NCBI GenBank assembly: GCA_011057175.1
Contig: DSBZ01000171.1
Span: forward strand, 1 to 23,403
DNA length: 23,403 bases
Source: Candidatus Acetothermia bacterium
Lineage (GTDB): Bacteria > Bipolaricaulota > Bipolaricaulia > Bipolaricaulales > Bipolaricaulaceae
Reading direction: 5' to 3'
Both the position numbers and the translations under genes were made by a program. How positions within the stretch are numbered: the stretch's first letter is position 1; each line of letters starts with the position of its first letter. Below, one piece after another: positions 1-7,224 of this stretch. A model generated the notes under the pieces. It saw only the letters and a list, made by a program, of their open reading frames with translations, searched no databases and was not told where the DNA came from.

Positions 1-399
1 CTCGTCCTCGGTGAACGGCCAATCGAGTCTGCCGTGGGGACGGCCGTCGAGGAGGAGCACCAGGTTGGGGGCCCGCCGCACGCCCCACGCCGCCCCCATC
101 CGCCCGCCTTCGTCCACCAGGAAGGGCAAACCCAGTTCAGCGGAGGCAACCGAAACTTCCTCGCTCTCCCACGGCGAGAGAAGGAGAAAACCGATCTCGG
201 GAAAGCTCTGGTGTACCTGAGAGAACCAGCTCAGAGCCTCCTCGCACGCCGGGCAGCCGGGAAGGACGAGAGCAAAGACGGCCCACCGTCCGCGGGCAGT
301 CTGCGCGGGGTCGAGGGCAGGCGCGGTCGCGTCGCTGGCGGTGGACCCGAGCGACACGGCGATCCCGAGGATGGACGCCCCAACCGCAAGGAGCCTCAT
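1..399 (-). CDS. Secreted thioredoxin-fold protein (partial, C-terminus off window)
   Basis: The reading frame is open from an ATG at 399 to the window edge (133 codons, no stop). The first ~22 residues look like a signal peptide: Met-Arg, then a hydrophobic stretch (LLAVGASILGIAVSLG) followed by a small-residue region. The mature part has a beta strand (WAVFALVLPG) leading into CPAC at residues 49-52, the place of the thioredoxin CxxC redox pair, and later a strand-turn with PFLVDEGG and RRAPNLVLLLDG, as in TlpA/peroxiredoxin-like thioredoxin folds. It probably acts outside the cytoplasmic membrane in thiol exchange or as a redox carrier; the partner is not visible. A GGGGGAAG ribosome site sits just upstream of the ATG. 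It lies 94 bases downstream of tgt but seems to have its own promoter. The fold is well supported, the specific role is not. Confidence 0.75.
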   Translation of the reverse strand, partial: MRLLAVGASILGIAVSLGSTASDATAPALDPAQTARGRWAVFALVLPGCPACEEALSWFSQVHQSFPEIGFLLLSPWESEEVSVASAELGLPFLVDEGGRMGAAWGVRRAPNLVLLLDGRPHGRLDWPFTEDE

Positions 400-422
400 C
401 GCTTCCCCCGATGGGTCACAAG

Positions 423-454
423 ATTGTACCCCCCCCCCCGGGGGCTCGTGTCAA
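423..454 (-). promoter_or_regulatory. Sigma-70-like promoter with 11-base C/G homopolymer in the spacer
   Basis: On the minus strand TTGACA (449-454) is followed after 20 bases by TACAAT (423-428), 24 bases upstream of the ATG at 399. Both boxes are close to consensus, but the spacer is about 3 bases too long and contains an uninterrupted run of 11 G (C on the plus strand, 429-439) next to a 5-base C run (440-444). Spacer length would change with slippage of the run. Box identity is seen; promoter activity is inferred. Confidence 0.5.
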
Positions 455-475
455 GAGGTACTCTTGGCGCGCCTG

Positions 476-494
476 GCCCCTCCTAGCAAGGGGC
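476..494 (-). terminator. Short GC hairpin at the end of tgt
   Basis: A 6-bp perfect stem (476-481 with 489-494) with a 7-base loop begins at the last base of the tgt stop codon. No T-run follows on the minus strand, so this is at best a weak or Rho-assisted terminator or an mRNA 3'-end stabiliser. Confidence 0.3.
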
Positions 495-1693
495 TACAGC
501 CTGTGGAGAGGAAGAACCGCCGACAGGTCCTGGCCCGTCACCACGGCGGCGCGGACCCGCTCGAGGAGCCGGACCATGAACCGCACGTTGTGGAGCGTGG
601 CCAAACGATAGTAGGAGAGCTCGCCCGCCTGCGAGAGATGCCGGAGGAACGCGCGCGGGTACCGGGCGCAGGTCGGGCAGTCGCACCCTTCTTCCACAGG
701 ACAGTCATCGCGGGCGAACCGGGCGTTCTTGATCGCGATCCGGAACCCTTCCTCAGCGAACGTGAGGAGGACCCCATTCCGAGCGAGGCGCGTCGGGGTC
801 GCGCAGTCGAACGTGTCCACGCCCCGTGCAACCGCCTCCAGGATGTCCTCCACGCCCCCGATCCCAAGGAGGTGCCGTGGCCGGTCGTCGGGGAGAACGT
901 CTACCGTCCACTCGATCACGCGCAGCATGTCCTCCTTCGACCGACCCAGCGACCCCCCGATTGCGAACCCGGGGAACCCCATCCCCGCGATCGCCTTGGC
1001 CGACCTCCGCCTGAGGTCCTCGTACGCGCCGCCCTGGACGATCCCCCACAGGGCTTGACCCGGGTTCGGCCCGAGCCCCGTCGTGCGCTCGAACGCGGCC
1101 AGGGCACGCTCCGCCCAGCGGTGGGTGCGTTCCATCGCCGCCCTCGTGTACGCCCGATCGTGGAACGGGGACGTGCACTCGTCCAAGGGGAGGATCACAT
1201 CCGCCCCAAGGAGACGTTGGAGGCGGATCACCTCCTCCGGGGAGAAGAACACACGCGACCCATCGACCACGGAGCGGAAGCGGGCCCCCCCCTCGCTGAG
1301 GGCCACGAGCGATGTCCCCGTCGGCTTCATCGGGACATCGCCGGGGAAGATGGGCGCGATCTTCCCTACCCCGTGGATCTTCCCCGCGCCGAGGCTGAAC
1401 ACCTGGAACCCCCCGGAGTCGGTGAACCACGGGCCCGTCCATCCCGTGAACCCGTGGAGCCCGCCGAGGGCCCCGATCGCCTCCGCTCCCGGGCGGAGGG
1501 CGAGGTGGTAGGTGTTCCCGATCAGAACCTCGACGCCCAGGGAGAGGAGGTCGTCCACACCGAGGGACTTCACCATCCCTCGGGTGGCCACGGTGACGAA
1601 CGCCGGGGTGCGGATCGTCCCGTGGGGGGTCACGAGCTCTCCCAGCCGAGCTGCGGAACCGGGCGCGCGGGCAGTGATGCGGAACGCGGACAC
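494..1693 (-). CDS. tgt: tRNA-guanine transglycosylase, probably queuine-accepting
   Basis: Exchanges guanine-34 of GUN-anticodon tRNAs for a 7-deazaguanine base. The 399-residue protein has the expected TIM-barrel landmarks: GNTYHL (59-64), DSGGFQ with the conserved Asp at 92, DECT (171-174), a FDC motif with the nucleophile-type Asp at 296, PTR (300-302), and the zinc site C337/C339/C342 with H368. Start: GTG at 1693, 2 bases after the upstream stop; no better start or clear ribosome site is visible, so expression is probably coupled to qng1. The substrate loop is unusual: residues 244-251 read AIGGSLGR, one residue shorter than the common bacterial AIGGLxVGE and lacking its Glu, the region known to discriminate preQ1 from queuine. 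Together with the qng1 neighbour this suggests direct use of queuine. Enzyme family certain; substrate choice inferred. Confidence 0.95.
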   Translation of the reverse strand: MSAFRITARAPGSAARLGELVTPHGTIRTPAFVTVATRGMVKSLGVDDLLSLGVEVLIGNTYHLALRPGAEAIGALGGLHGFTGWTGPWFTDSGGFQVFSLGAGKIHGVGKIAPIFPGDVPMKPTGTSLVALSEGGARFRSVVDGSRVFFSPEEVIRLQRLLGADVILPLDECTSPFHDRAYTRAAMERTHRWAERALAAFERTTGLGPNPGQALWGIVQGGAYEDLRRRSAKAIAGMGFPGFAIGGSLGRSKEDMLRVIEWTVDVLPDDRPRHLLGIGGVEDILEAVARGVDTFDCATPTRLARNGVLLTFAEEGFRIAIKNARFARDDCPVEEGCDCPTCARYPRAFLRHLSQAGELSYYRLATLHNVRFMVRLLERVRAAVVTGQDLSAVLPLHRL

Positions 1694-1695
1694 GG

Positions 1696-2643
1696 TCAGT
1701 AGAAGAACGTCCGGACGCGGGGATGGGGAACCGAAAGCGGGCCTTGGGACAGGTTCCACAGGATCCAGTCCACCTCGAACGCCCGCACGCCCCTCCCGCC
1801 CGCGCGGAGCGCGGCGGTGAGCTCCTCGACGGCCATGATCGTCGCGGCCCTCAGCTCGACCTCCTCCGGGGACCCCGGGCGGAGCTCCTCCCCCCGCTTG
1901 AGGCGGCCAGCGAGCGTGGGGTGGAGGACAAGGCCTCCCTGGGCCCACAGGAGCTGAGGGAGCTTGTAGTCCGCGAACGCGGTGAGCCAGTCGAGGTCGT
2001 GGAGAGCGCCGGGTCCCTCACCCCCGAACGTCCCCCACAGGTCCGCGCACAGGATTTGGGCCCGCTTGTGGAAGACAACCTCCCGGCCCCGATACAGGGC
2101 GGAATCGCGGAACAGGGGAAGGTGGGAAGTGACGAGCTCCACAAGCCGAAGGCACGAACCCTGGGCACAGGCAAAGAACTCCCGCGCCGAACCGAACCGG
2201 AGCAGAGCCGCCCCCACCTCCCGCAGGGCGCGGGCCCGCCAGGGGAGGAGGGGGACCTCCCCCAGGATCGCGCGCACCCAGCCCACGGTTGCATCCGCCA
2301 GCGCCCGTGGTTCGAGGGACGACGGGTCCCCCTCCGCCCTCCGGCGGAGGGCGTAGGCGAGGGCGAAGTAACCGGTCAGCCTTTCTCCGTCCGGTCCGGG
2401 GACGGCCCACTTCCCCCCGCTCGATCCCGAGGGAGGCCAGAAACAGAAGTTGAGCGCATCGAGGGCGAGGAGGTAGCGGAGGGTGAGCTCCTCCTCCCCC
2501 TGGAAGTGGTACCGCCCCTCCCAGGGGGGGACGGGGAGGTCCCGGATCCGCCGGGCGACGTCCTCCACACCCCGCCCGTCCACGCGCACGTGGCGCGCCC
2601 AGCGCGTGACCCAGCGCGCCCCCGCTCGAACCGGGTTCTCCAC
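1696..2643 (-). CDS. qng1: Queuosine-nucleotide N-glycosylase / queuine salvage protein (DUF2419)
   Basis: Members of this family (DUF2419, Qng1) release the base queuine from queuosine 5'-monophosphate, allowing recycling of the modified base. The 315-residue length fits the family. Recognisable blocks are NFCFWP (65-70), GYFALAYALRRA (91-102), KRAQIL (193-198), TAFADYKLPQLL (221-232), EVELRAATI (261-269), VDWILW (291-296) and the C-terminal PHPRVRTFFY. Asp in FADYK and VDW are the likely active-site acids by family knowledge. Start: GTG at 2643, one base after the recG stop; the frame is also open upstream, but that part lies inside recG and has no family similarity. The gene sits between recG and tgt with 1- and 2-base gaps, so the three are surely one transcript. 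The tgt neighbour fits a queuine salvage role. Confidence 0.9.
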   Translation of the reverse strand: MENPVRAGARWVTRWARHVRVDGRGVEDVARRIRDLPVPPWEGRYHFQGEEELTLRYLLALDALNFCFWPPSGSSGGKWAVPGPDGERLTGYFALAYALRRRAEGDPSSLEPRALADATVGWVRAILGEVPLLPWRARALREVGAALLRFGSAREFFACAQGSCLRLVELVTSHLPLFRDSALYRGREVVFHKRAQILCADLWGTFGGEGPGALHDLDWLTAFADYKLPQLLWAQGGLVLHPTLAGRLKRGEELRPGSPEEVELRAATIMAVEELTAALRAGGRGVRAFEVDWILWNLSQGPLSVPHPRVRTFFY

Positions 2644-2644
2644 C

Positions 2645-4921
2645 TCACACCCCAAGGAGGGACAACGCCTCCCCGAACCTCCGCTCCACCTCGCGGGCGA
2701 GGTCGTCCGGCACGCCCTCCGCAACCAGACGCCGCGCCTCGCTGCGGGCCTTCTCCAGCAAGCCCAGGTCCCGCGTGAGGTCCGCCACCCGCAGCCGGGA
2801 CACGAACCCCGACTGCTCGGTGCCAAGGAGGTCGCCGGGCCCGCGAATGCGGAGGTCGGCCTCGGCGATCTTGAACCCGTCAGCAAGGTCGCGGAACGCG
2901 GCCAGCCGCTGGCGCGCCTCATCGGTCGTAGGGTCGGCGAGGGCATAGCACACTGCATCCTGGCCCTTGCGCCCGATCCGCCCGCGCAGCTGGTGAAGCT
3001 GGGCCAGCCCCAGCCGGTCGGCGTGCTCGATCACGAGGAACGAAGCATCGCGGACATCGAGCCCGACCTCGACCACCGTCGTCGCCACGAGGAGCTGGAC
3101 CTCGCCGGCCCGGAACGCCGCCATCGCCCGCCGCTTGTCCTCGGACGGCATCCGACCGTGGAGGAGGGCGACGCCATGCCCGGGAAACCGCTCCCGCAGC
3201 TCATCGTACCCCTCCGATGCCGCGCGGAGGTCGAGCTCCTCCGACTCGGCAATGAGGGGGAACACCACATAGCCTTTCTCCCCCCGGGCGAGCAGGTCCG
3301 CCACTCCCCGATACACGTCCTCCCTCCGGGACAAGGACAGCCACTCCGTGCGCACCCTTCCCCGCGAGGTCGGCATCTCGTCGAGGACGGACACCGTGAA
3401 GTCACCGTACAGGGTGAGGACGACCGTGCGCGGGATCGGGGTCGCGGACATGACGAGGATGTTCGTTTCCGCTCCCTTCGCCTCCAGCGCCGCGCGCTGG
3501 ACCACCCCAAATCGGTGCTGCTCGTCGATCACGGCCAGCCCCAGATCGCGGAACGCGACGTCCTCCTCGATCAAGGCGTGGGTCCCCACGACGATGTCGA
3601 GCTCACCGCCCGCGATCGCGTCGAGCAGCGCCTGCCGTTCCCTGCGCCCGATCCCCCCGGCGAGGCATCCCACCCGCACGGGAAGGCCCGCGAGCAGTTC
3701 TTGAAGGACGAGGTGGTGCTGCTCGGCGAGGATCTCGGTCGGCGCCATCACCGCGGCCTGGGACCCCGCCGAGGCGGCGAGGAGGCAGGCCGCGGCGGCG
3801 ACCACGGTCTTCCCCGAGCCGACGTCCCCCTGGAGGAGGCGCAGCATGACCTGGGGGGAGCGGAGGTCCCGTTCGATCGCGTCCAGCGCGCGCTGCTGGG
3901 AGGGAGTGAGCGCGAAGGGGAGGCCCGCTACGAACCGGTCGAGGATCCCCTGCTCGGGCTCGAGCCGCCGTCCGACGGTCGAGGTCGGACCCCGGCGGCG
4001 GGCGATCCCCACTTGGAGGAGGAGGAGTTCCTCGAACGCGAGCGCCCGTCGCGCCCGTTCGAAATCGTGGGGGTCCCGCGGGGCATGGATCCGCAAGATC
4101 GCCTCCCACCGCGTGGGGAGCGCTTGCCGTTCCCGGATCTCCTGCGGCACCACATCGCCTACCCGATCGGCGAACTCAGCGAGCGCATGCTGGATGAGGC
4201 CTTGAAGGACAGGTTGGGTCAACCCCTCCGTCGCCGGGTACACCGGGACCCAGCGCCCGGTCTGAACGTCGGTTCCCTCCTTCTCCCACACCGGGTTCTC
4301 CAACTGGAGCTCGCCGTAGCGGAGCTGGGCCTTGCCGTAGAGGGCGTACCTCTCCCCCTGGACGATCTGAGCCCACACCCAGGGTTGGTTGAACCAGATC
4401 GCAAACAGGAATCCCGTCCCATCGTCCACCGCCACCTTGATGAGCTCGAGGCCGCGTCGGACCTTGACCCGCGATTTGGCGCGCACCGCGCCGCGGACGA
4501 GGACCGTCTCCCCATCCCGTACCTCGCCGATCGGGCGGAGCCGGGACCGATCCTCCAGGCGGCGGGGAAACGTGGTGAGGAGATCCTCCACCGTGCGGAT
4601 CCCGAGGCGGCCAAGGAGCTCGACCCGCTTCTTGCCCACTCCGGGAAGGCGGGAAATGGGGATCGCCGCGAGCGGCTCCTGCGGCCGAGCGGAGGACGGC
4701 CTTCCCAGCCAGCGCTCGAGCTCCTCCACCGCCCGCGCTCGGGAGGGAGGGTCGAGCTCAGCGTAGCCCGCGACGAGATGACGCGCTTCGGGAAAGTGGC
4801 GGGACACAAACCTCTCCAGGCCGCCGAGGACGGCCGTGTCCGCGAACGCCTTGTCCCTCTCCAGGGAGAGGACCTTGGCCACGAGCGCGCGCTGCATCCC
4901 CCCCCGTTCAATTGTCGCCAC
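2645..4921 (-). CDS. recG: ATP-dependent DNA helicase RecG
   Basis: RecG remodels stalled forks and branch-migrates Holliday junctions. The 758-residue protein has an N-terminal helical extension, then the helix-hairpin-helix-like LPGVGKKRVELLGRLGI, the OB-fold wedge domain, and the SF2 helicase core: Walker A GDVGSGKT (around 365), DEQH (around 465), SATPIPRT motif III, VVEVGLDV, and the motif VI-type QLRGRIGRKG. All key motifs are intact. Length lies between E. coli (~690) and Thermotoga (~780) forms. Start: GTG at 4921 with GAGGG 8 bases upstream; an ATG at 4897 preceded directly by a G-run is an alternative. It is divergently placed from def with a 48-base gap, and leads the recG-qng1-tgt unit. 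Confidence 0.95.
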   Translation of the reverse strand: MATIERGGMQRALVAKVLSLERDKAFADTAVLGGLERFVSRHFPEARHLVAGYAELDPPSRARAVEELERWLGRPSSARPQEPLAAIPISRLPGVGKKRVELLGRLGIRTVEDLLTTFPRRLEDRSRLRPIGEVRDGETVLVRGAVRAKSRVKVRRGLELIKVAVDDGTGFLFAIWFNQPWVWAQIVQGERYALYGKAQLRYGELQLENPVWEKEGTDVQTGRWVPVYPATEGLTQPVLQGLIQHALAEFADRVGDVVPQEIRERQALPTRWEAILRIHAPRDPHDFERARRALAFEELLLLQVGIARRRGPTSTVGRRLEPEQGILDRFVAGLPFALTPSQQRALDAIERDLRSPQVMLRLLQGDVGSGKTVVAAAACLLAASAGSQAAVMAPTEILAEQHHLVLQELLAGLPVRVGCLAGGIGRRERQALLDAIAGGELDIVVGTHALIEEDVAFRDLGLAVIDEQHRFGVVQRAALEAKGAETNILVMSATPIPRTVVLTLYGDFTVSVLDEMPTSRGRVRTEWLSLSRREDVYRGVADLLARGEKGYVVFPLIAESEELDLRAASEGYDELRERFPGHGVALLHGRMPSEDKRRAMAAFRAGEVQLLVATTVVEVGLDVRDASFLVIEHADRLGLAQLHQLRGRIGRKGQDAVCYALADPTTDEARQRLAAFRDLADGFKIAEADLRIRGPGDLLGTEQSGFVSRLRVADLTRDLGLLEKARSEARRLVAEGVPDDLAREVERRFGEALSLLGV

Positions 4922-4940
4922 GACCCGATCCCTCTATAAT
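4912..4940 (+). promoter_or_regulatory. Promoter for def-fmt
   Basis: TTGTCG (4912-4917), a 17-base spacer and a perfect TATAAT (4935-4940) precede the def ATG at 4970; GGGGAGG (4951-4957) is the ribosome site. The -35 box lies inside the first codons of recG on the other strand, so the two genes share a very compact divergent control region. Confidence 0.6.
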
Positions 4941-4969
4941 AAGAGCCGCTGGGGAGGCGATCCAGACCG

Positions 4970-5479
4970 ATGATCATCACTTACCCAAACCCGATTCTGC
5001 GCCGGCCGACGCAGCCCGTCGAGCCGGGGAGCCGCGAGGCCCAAGAGGCAGCGAGCGCCTTGCGCGCGGCATTCAGACAGATCGAGGCACTGGGCCTCGC
5101 TGCGAACCAGATCGGGCTTCTGGTGCGAGCCGTCCTCGTGCGGCTGGGGGAGGAGGAGCGCGTGCTGTTCAACCCCGAGATCATCGCACGGAGCGTGGAG
5201 GTCGTCGTGGACCGGGAGGGTTGCCTGTCGCTTCCCGGCGTGGAGGCCGAGGTCCCTCGGGCGAGGGACGTGGTCGTGCGGGCCATGGACGAAGGGGGAG
5301 CGGTGGTCGAGCTTGGCCTTTCCGAGCTCGAGGCCCGCCTCCTGCAGCACGAGGTCGACCACATCAACGGCACCCTGTATGTGGACCTCCTCTCCAAGGA
5401 GGAGAGGCGACGGGTGCTCGCCGAGTTCCGCCTCGCTCGTGGCGGGAAACCGAAGGAGCCGACGCCTTCGCCCAGATAG
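4970..5479 (+). CDS. def: Peptide deformylase
   Basis: Removes the N-formyl group from nascent proteins, a metal-dependent hydrolase acting at the ribosome exit. The 169-residue protein carries the three family motifs: GLAANQ (42-47; the first Gly of the usual GxGxAAxQ is Ala here), EGCLSLPG with metal ligand Cys at 85, and QHEVDH with metal ligands His127 and His131 and catalytic Glu128. Start ATG at 4970 is supported by a G-rich ribosome site and a nearby promoter. It is followed after 2 bases by fmt, the enzyme making the formyl group, the classic def-fmt pair. Confidence 0.96.
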   Translation: MIITYPNPILRRPTQPVEPGSREAQEAASALRAAFRQIEALGLAANQIGLLVRAVLVRLGEEERVLFNPEIIARSVEVVVDREGCLSLPGVEAEVPRARDVVVRAMDEGGAVVELGLSELEARLLQHEVDHINGTLYVDLLSKEERRRVLAEFRLARGGKPKEPTPSPR

Positions 5480-5481
5480 GA

Positions 5482-6405
5482 TTGCGTATCGCATTCGCGG
5501 GGACCGGGGCGTTCGGGGTGCCGGCGCTACGTCGCCTCGCCGAGACCTACGGGGTCCTCCTCGTGATCACCCAGCCCGATCGGCCGGCCGGCCGGGGCCT
5601 CAGAATGACCCCCCCACCCGCCAAGGAAGCGGCCCGCGAGCTGGGGATCCCGATCGTCCAGCCACGCTCGATCAACGCGCGCGCGGTGCTCGACAAGCTG
5701 CGGTCGCTCGCGATCGAGTTCCTCGTCGTGGCGTCGTTCGGGCAGTTCCTGCGGGAGCCGGTCCTCACCCTTCCCAAGTACGGGTGCGTGAACATCCACG
5801 CCTCCCTCCTTCCCCGCTATCGCGGGGCGGCGCCGGTGGCGTGGGCGATCATCCGCGGGGAGGAGGAAACGGGCGTCACGACGTTCATCCTCGATGAAGG
5901 GATGGACACCGGCCCCCTTCTCCTCCAGCGGGCGATCCCCATCGGGCCCGACGAGACGGCAGGCGAGCTGGAGGCACGCCTCGCCCAGGTGGGCGCGGAC
6001 CTCATCGTGACCACGCTCGCGGGGATGGCAAGGGGGGAGCTCGTCCCGACGCCGCAGCCGGAGGGAGGGACGCTCGCCCCGAAGCTCCATAAGGAGGATG
6101 GGCGGATCCGTTGGGAGCGGGAGGCGCGGCGGATCCACGACCTCGTGCGGGGCACCAACCCGTGGCCCGGGGCCCACACCACGCTCCGGGATAAGCTCAT
6201 CAGGGTACACCGAACGCGGGTGGTGAGCGAGGAGTCGGCCGATCTCCCACCGGGAGCGATCCTCCCGCGACGGGACCGGCTCCTCGTCGCCACGGGGAAA
6301 GGGTCCGTGGAAATCCTCGAGCTCCAGCCAGCCGGGTGCCGGGCGATCTCCGGCCCGGAGTTCGTCCACGGCTACTGCCGGGCCCCTGACGGGCGCTTCT
6401 CCTAA
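5482..6405 (+). CDS. fmt: Methionyl-tRNA formyltransferase
   Basis: Formylates initiator Met-tRNA with 10-formyl-tetrahydrofolate. The 307-residue protein begins with the Rossmann-type RIAFAGTGAFGVPAL, then TQPDRPAGRG, the catalytic N104/H106 in VNIHASLLPRYRGAAP and Asp142 in DEGMDTGP, followed by the C-terminal OB-type tRNA-binding domain (from roughly residue 205). Start: the frame is open far upstream through def, but family similarity begins at a TTG (5482) right after the def stop; no other in-frame start fits. The TTG and the lack of a strong ribosome site suggest translational coupling to def. Confidence 0.95.
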   Translation: MRIAFAGTGAFGVPALRRLAETYGVLLVITQPDRPAGRGLRMTPPPAKEAARELGIPIVQPRSINARAVLDKLRSLAIEFLVVASFGQFLREPVLTLPKYGCVNIHASLLPRYRGAAPVAWAIIRGEEETGVTTFILDEGMDTGPLLLQRAIPIGPDETAGELEARLAQVGADLIVTTLAGMARGELVPTPQPEGGTLAPKLHKEDGRIRWEREARRIHDLVRGTNPWPGAHTTLRDKLIRVHRTRVVSEESADLPPGAILPRRDRLLVATGKGSVEILELQPAGCRAISGPEFVHGYCRAPDGRFS

Positions 6406-6577
6406 CGCTCCCCGAGAACGGGGCTCGATCCCACGGGGTCGCGGTTCAGGCTGAACTGCGGGCCGACCCAGGGAGTGGAGGAAGCCATTCAGGCGAGCGG
6501 CTCCCGCAACGGGAGGGCGACTCCAGGGAGAGGTACGGACAGGAATCGGACCGACGCGAAGGCAGACGGACGTCCGC
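6406..6577. other. Gene-free gap after fmt with several inverted repeats
   Basis: Part of a 328-base stretch without a gene (6406-6733). It holds a nested inverted repeat: 6436-6441 pairs with 6464-6469, and inside it CGGTTCAG (6442-6449) mirrors CTGAACTG (6451-6458) around one base, more like a protein-binding palindrome than an RNA stem. A possible branched fold follows: 6472-6476 with 6520-6524, enclosing 6484-6486/6492-6494 and a tight hairpin 6501-6506/6510-6515. A self-complementary CGGACGTCCG (6567-6576) abuts the next promoter. No T-run terminator and no known RNA family were recognised. Confidence 0.4.
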
Positions 6578-6605
6578 TTGACAGCTGGTTCCACCCGAGT
6601 AGAAT
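6578..6605 (+). promoter_or_regulatory. Strong sigma-70-like promoter for the RHH/MshEN-like gene
   Basis: A perfect TTGACA (6578-6583), a 16-base spacer and TAGAAT (6600-6605). It would start transcription near 6612 and give a leader of about 120 bases before the ATG at 6734. The leader can form small hairpins (6614-6617/6624-6627; 6640-6645/6651-6656 with a GCGAA loop; 6659-6662/6676-6679). A palindrome at 6567-6576 touches the -35 box and could be an operator. Confidence 0.65.
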
Positions 6606-6733
6606 GTAAACAAAGGCAACGGAGCCTGATCAACGCTAACCCATCGCGAAGGTGGGGGCCAAGACGGAACCCAGATTGGATCCGGGGGGGCGCCGGGGAC
6701 CGGGCGTGTTCGAAGCAGAAAGGAGGGGAGGGG

Positions 6734-7054
6734 ATGCAGGCCACACTCTACTACCGCGATGAGGACGACTACTTGTTGGACCTTGTGGACCGTGAAGCAG
6801 AGCGGCGTCGAACCTCCCGGTCCGCGGTGATCATGGCCATCCTCGAGAAGCACTTCGAACGCGAGAAGAGGCTAGGAGAGATCCTAGTGGACATGGGCAT
6901 CGTCTCCCCCGAGAACGTGCGGGCGGCGTTGGCGCACCAGCAGTCCGGAAAGAACCCGCGTCCGATCGGAGAGATCTTGGTCGAGAAGAGGCTTGTGGCG
7001 CAGGAGGAGGTCCGACGGGCCCTCCTCGTGCAAGAACGGGCTCGGGCGGGGTAG
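6734..7054 (+). CDS. Small ribbon-helix-helix / MshEN-like (c-di-GMP-type) fusion protein
   Basis: A 106-residue protein with a very strong ribosome site (AGGAGGGGAGGGG directly before the ATG). Residues 2-42 look like a ribbon-helix-helix DNA-binding fold: a short strand (ATLYYR), a first helix (DYLLDLVDREAERRR), a turn with TSRSA and a second helix (VIMAILEKHFE). Residues 46-69 match the 24-residue MshEN pattern RLGxxLVxxG(x6)[LV]xxxLxxQ exactly, and residues 77-100 are a second copy in which RLG is PIG and the inner Gly is Arg. In the MshE/T2SS ATPase family such tandem motifs bind cyclic di-GMP. A plausible role is a DNA-binding regulator that senses c-di-GMP, but ligand and target are unknown; it could be only a protein-protein module. 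Followed by a ferritin-like broken gene, 170 bases on. Confidence 0.8.
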   Translation: MQATLYYRDEDDYLLDLVDREAERRRTSRSAVIMAILEKHFEREKRLGEILVDMGIVSPENVRAALAHQQSGKNPRPIGEILVEKRLVAQEEVRRALLVQERARAG

Positions 7055-7224
7055 GGAAGGCTGCGCGCAGGGAAGGCGGATCCGACGCGATCCGAGACGG
7101 TAGGGCGATCGGCCGCCCGGTTCGTAATGCTGCTCCTCCGATCCCCCGCGGAATCGAGCAGCTGACCCACTGGCTCACCTCAAGATAGAGCCGGCCACAA
7201 TCGTGCGACGATTCGTTCTCGGCG

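Noticed and set aside
341..1702. Long plus-strand open frame of about 450 codons
   Set aside because: It is antisense to tgt, rich in Pro/Arg/Glu as expected from GC-rich shadow frames, and resembles no protein family.
2483..4939. 818-codon plus-strand open frame
   Set aside because: Shadow of recG; the recG strand has every helicase motif and the opposite frame has low-complexity composition.
4929..4964. Minus-strand promoter for recG using the TATTAT opposite the def -10 box
   Set aside because: The predicted start would fall after the recG ribosome site and no convincing -35 box is present.
6413..6426. Intrinsic terminator after fmt (CCCCG-AGAA-CGGGG)
   Set aside because: Only a 5-bp stem and no following T-run.
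6606..6733. Known c-di-GMP riboswitch (GEMM-I or c-di-GMP-II)
   Set aside because: Tempting because of the downstream MshEN motif, but the conserved GEMM core words and their order are not found.
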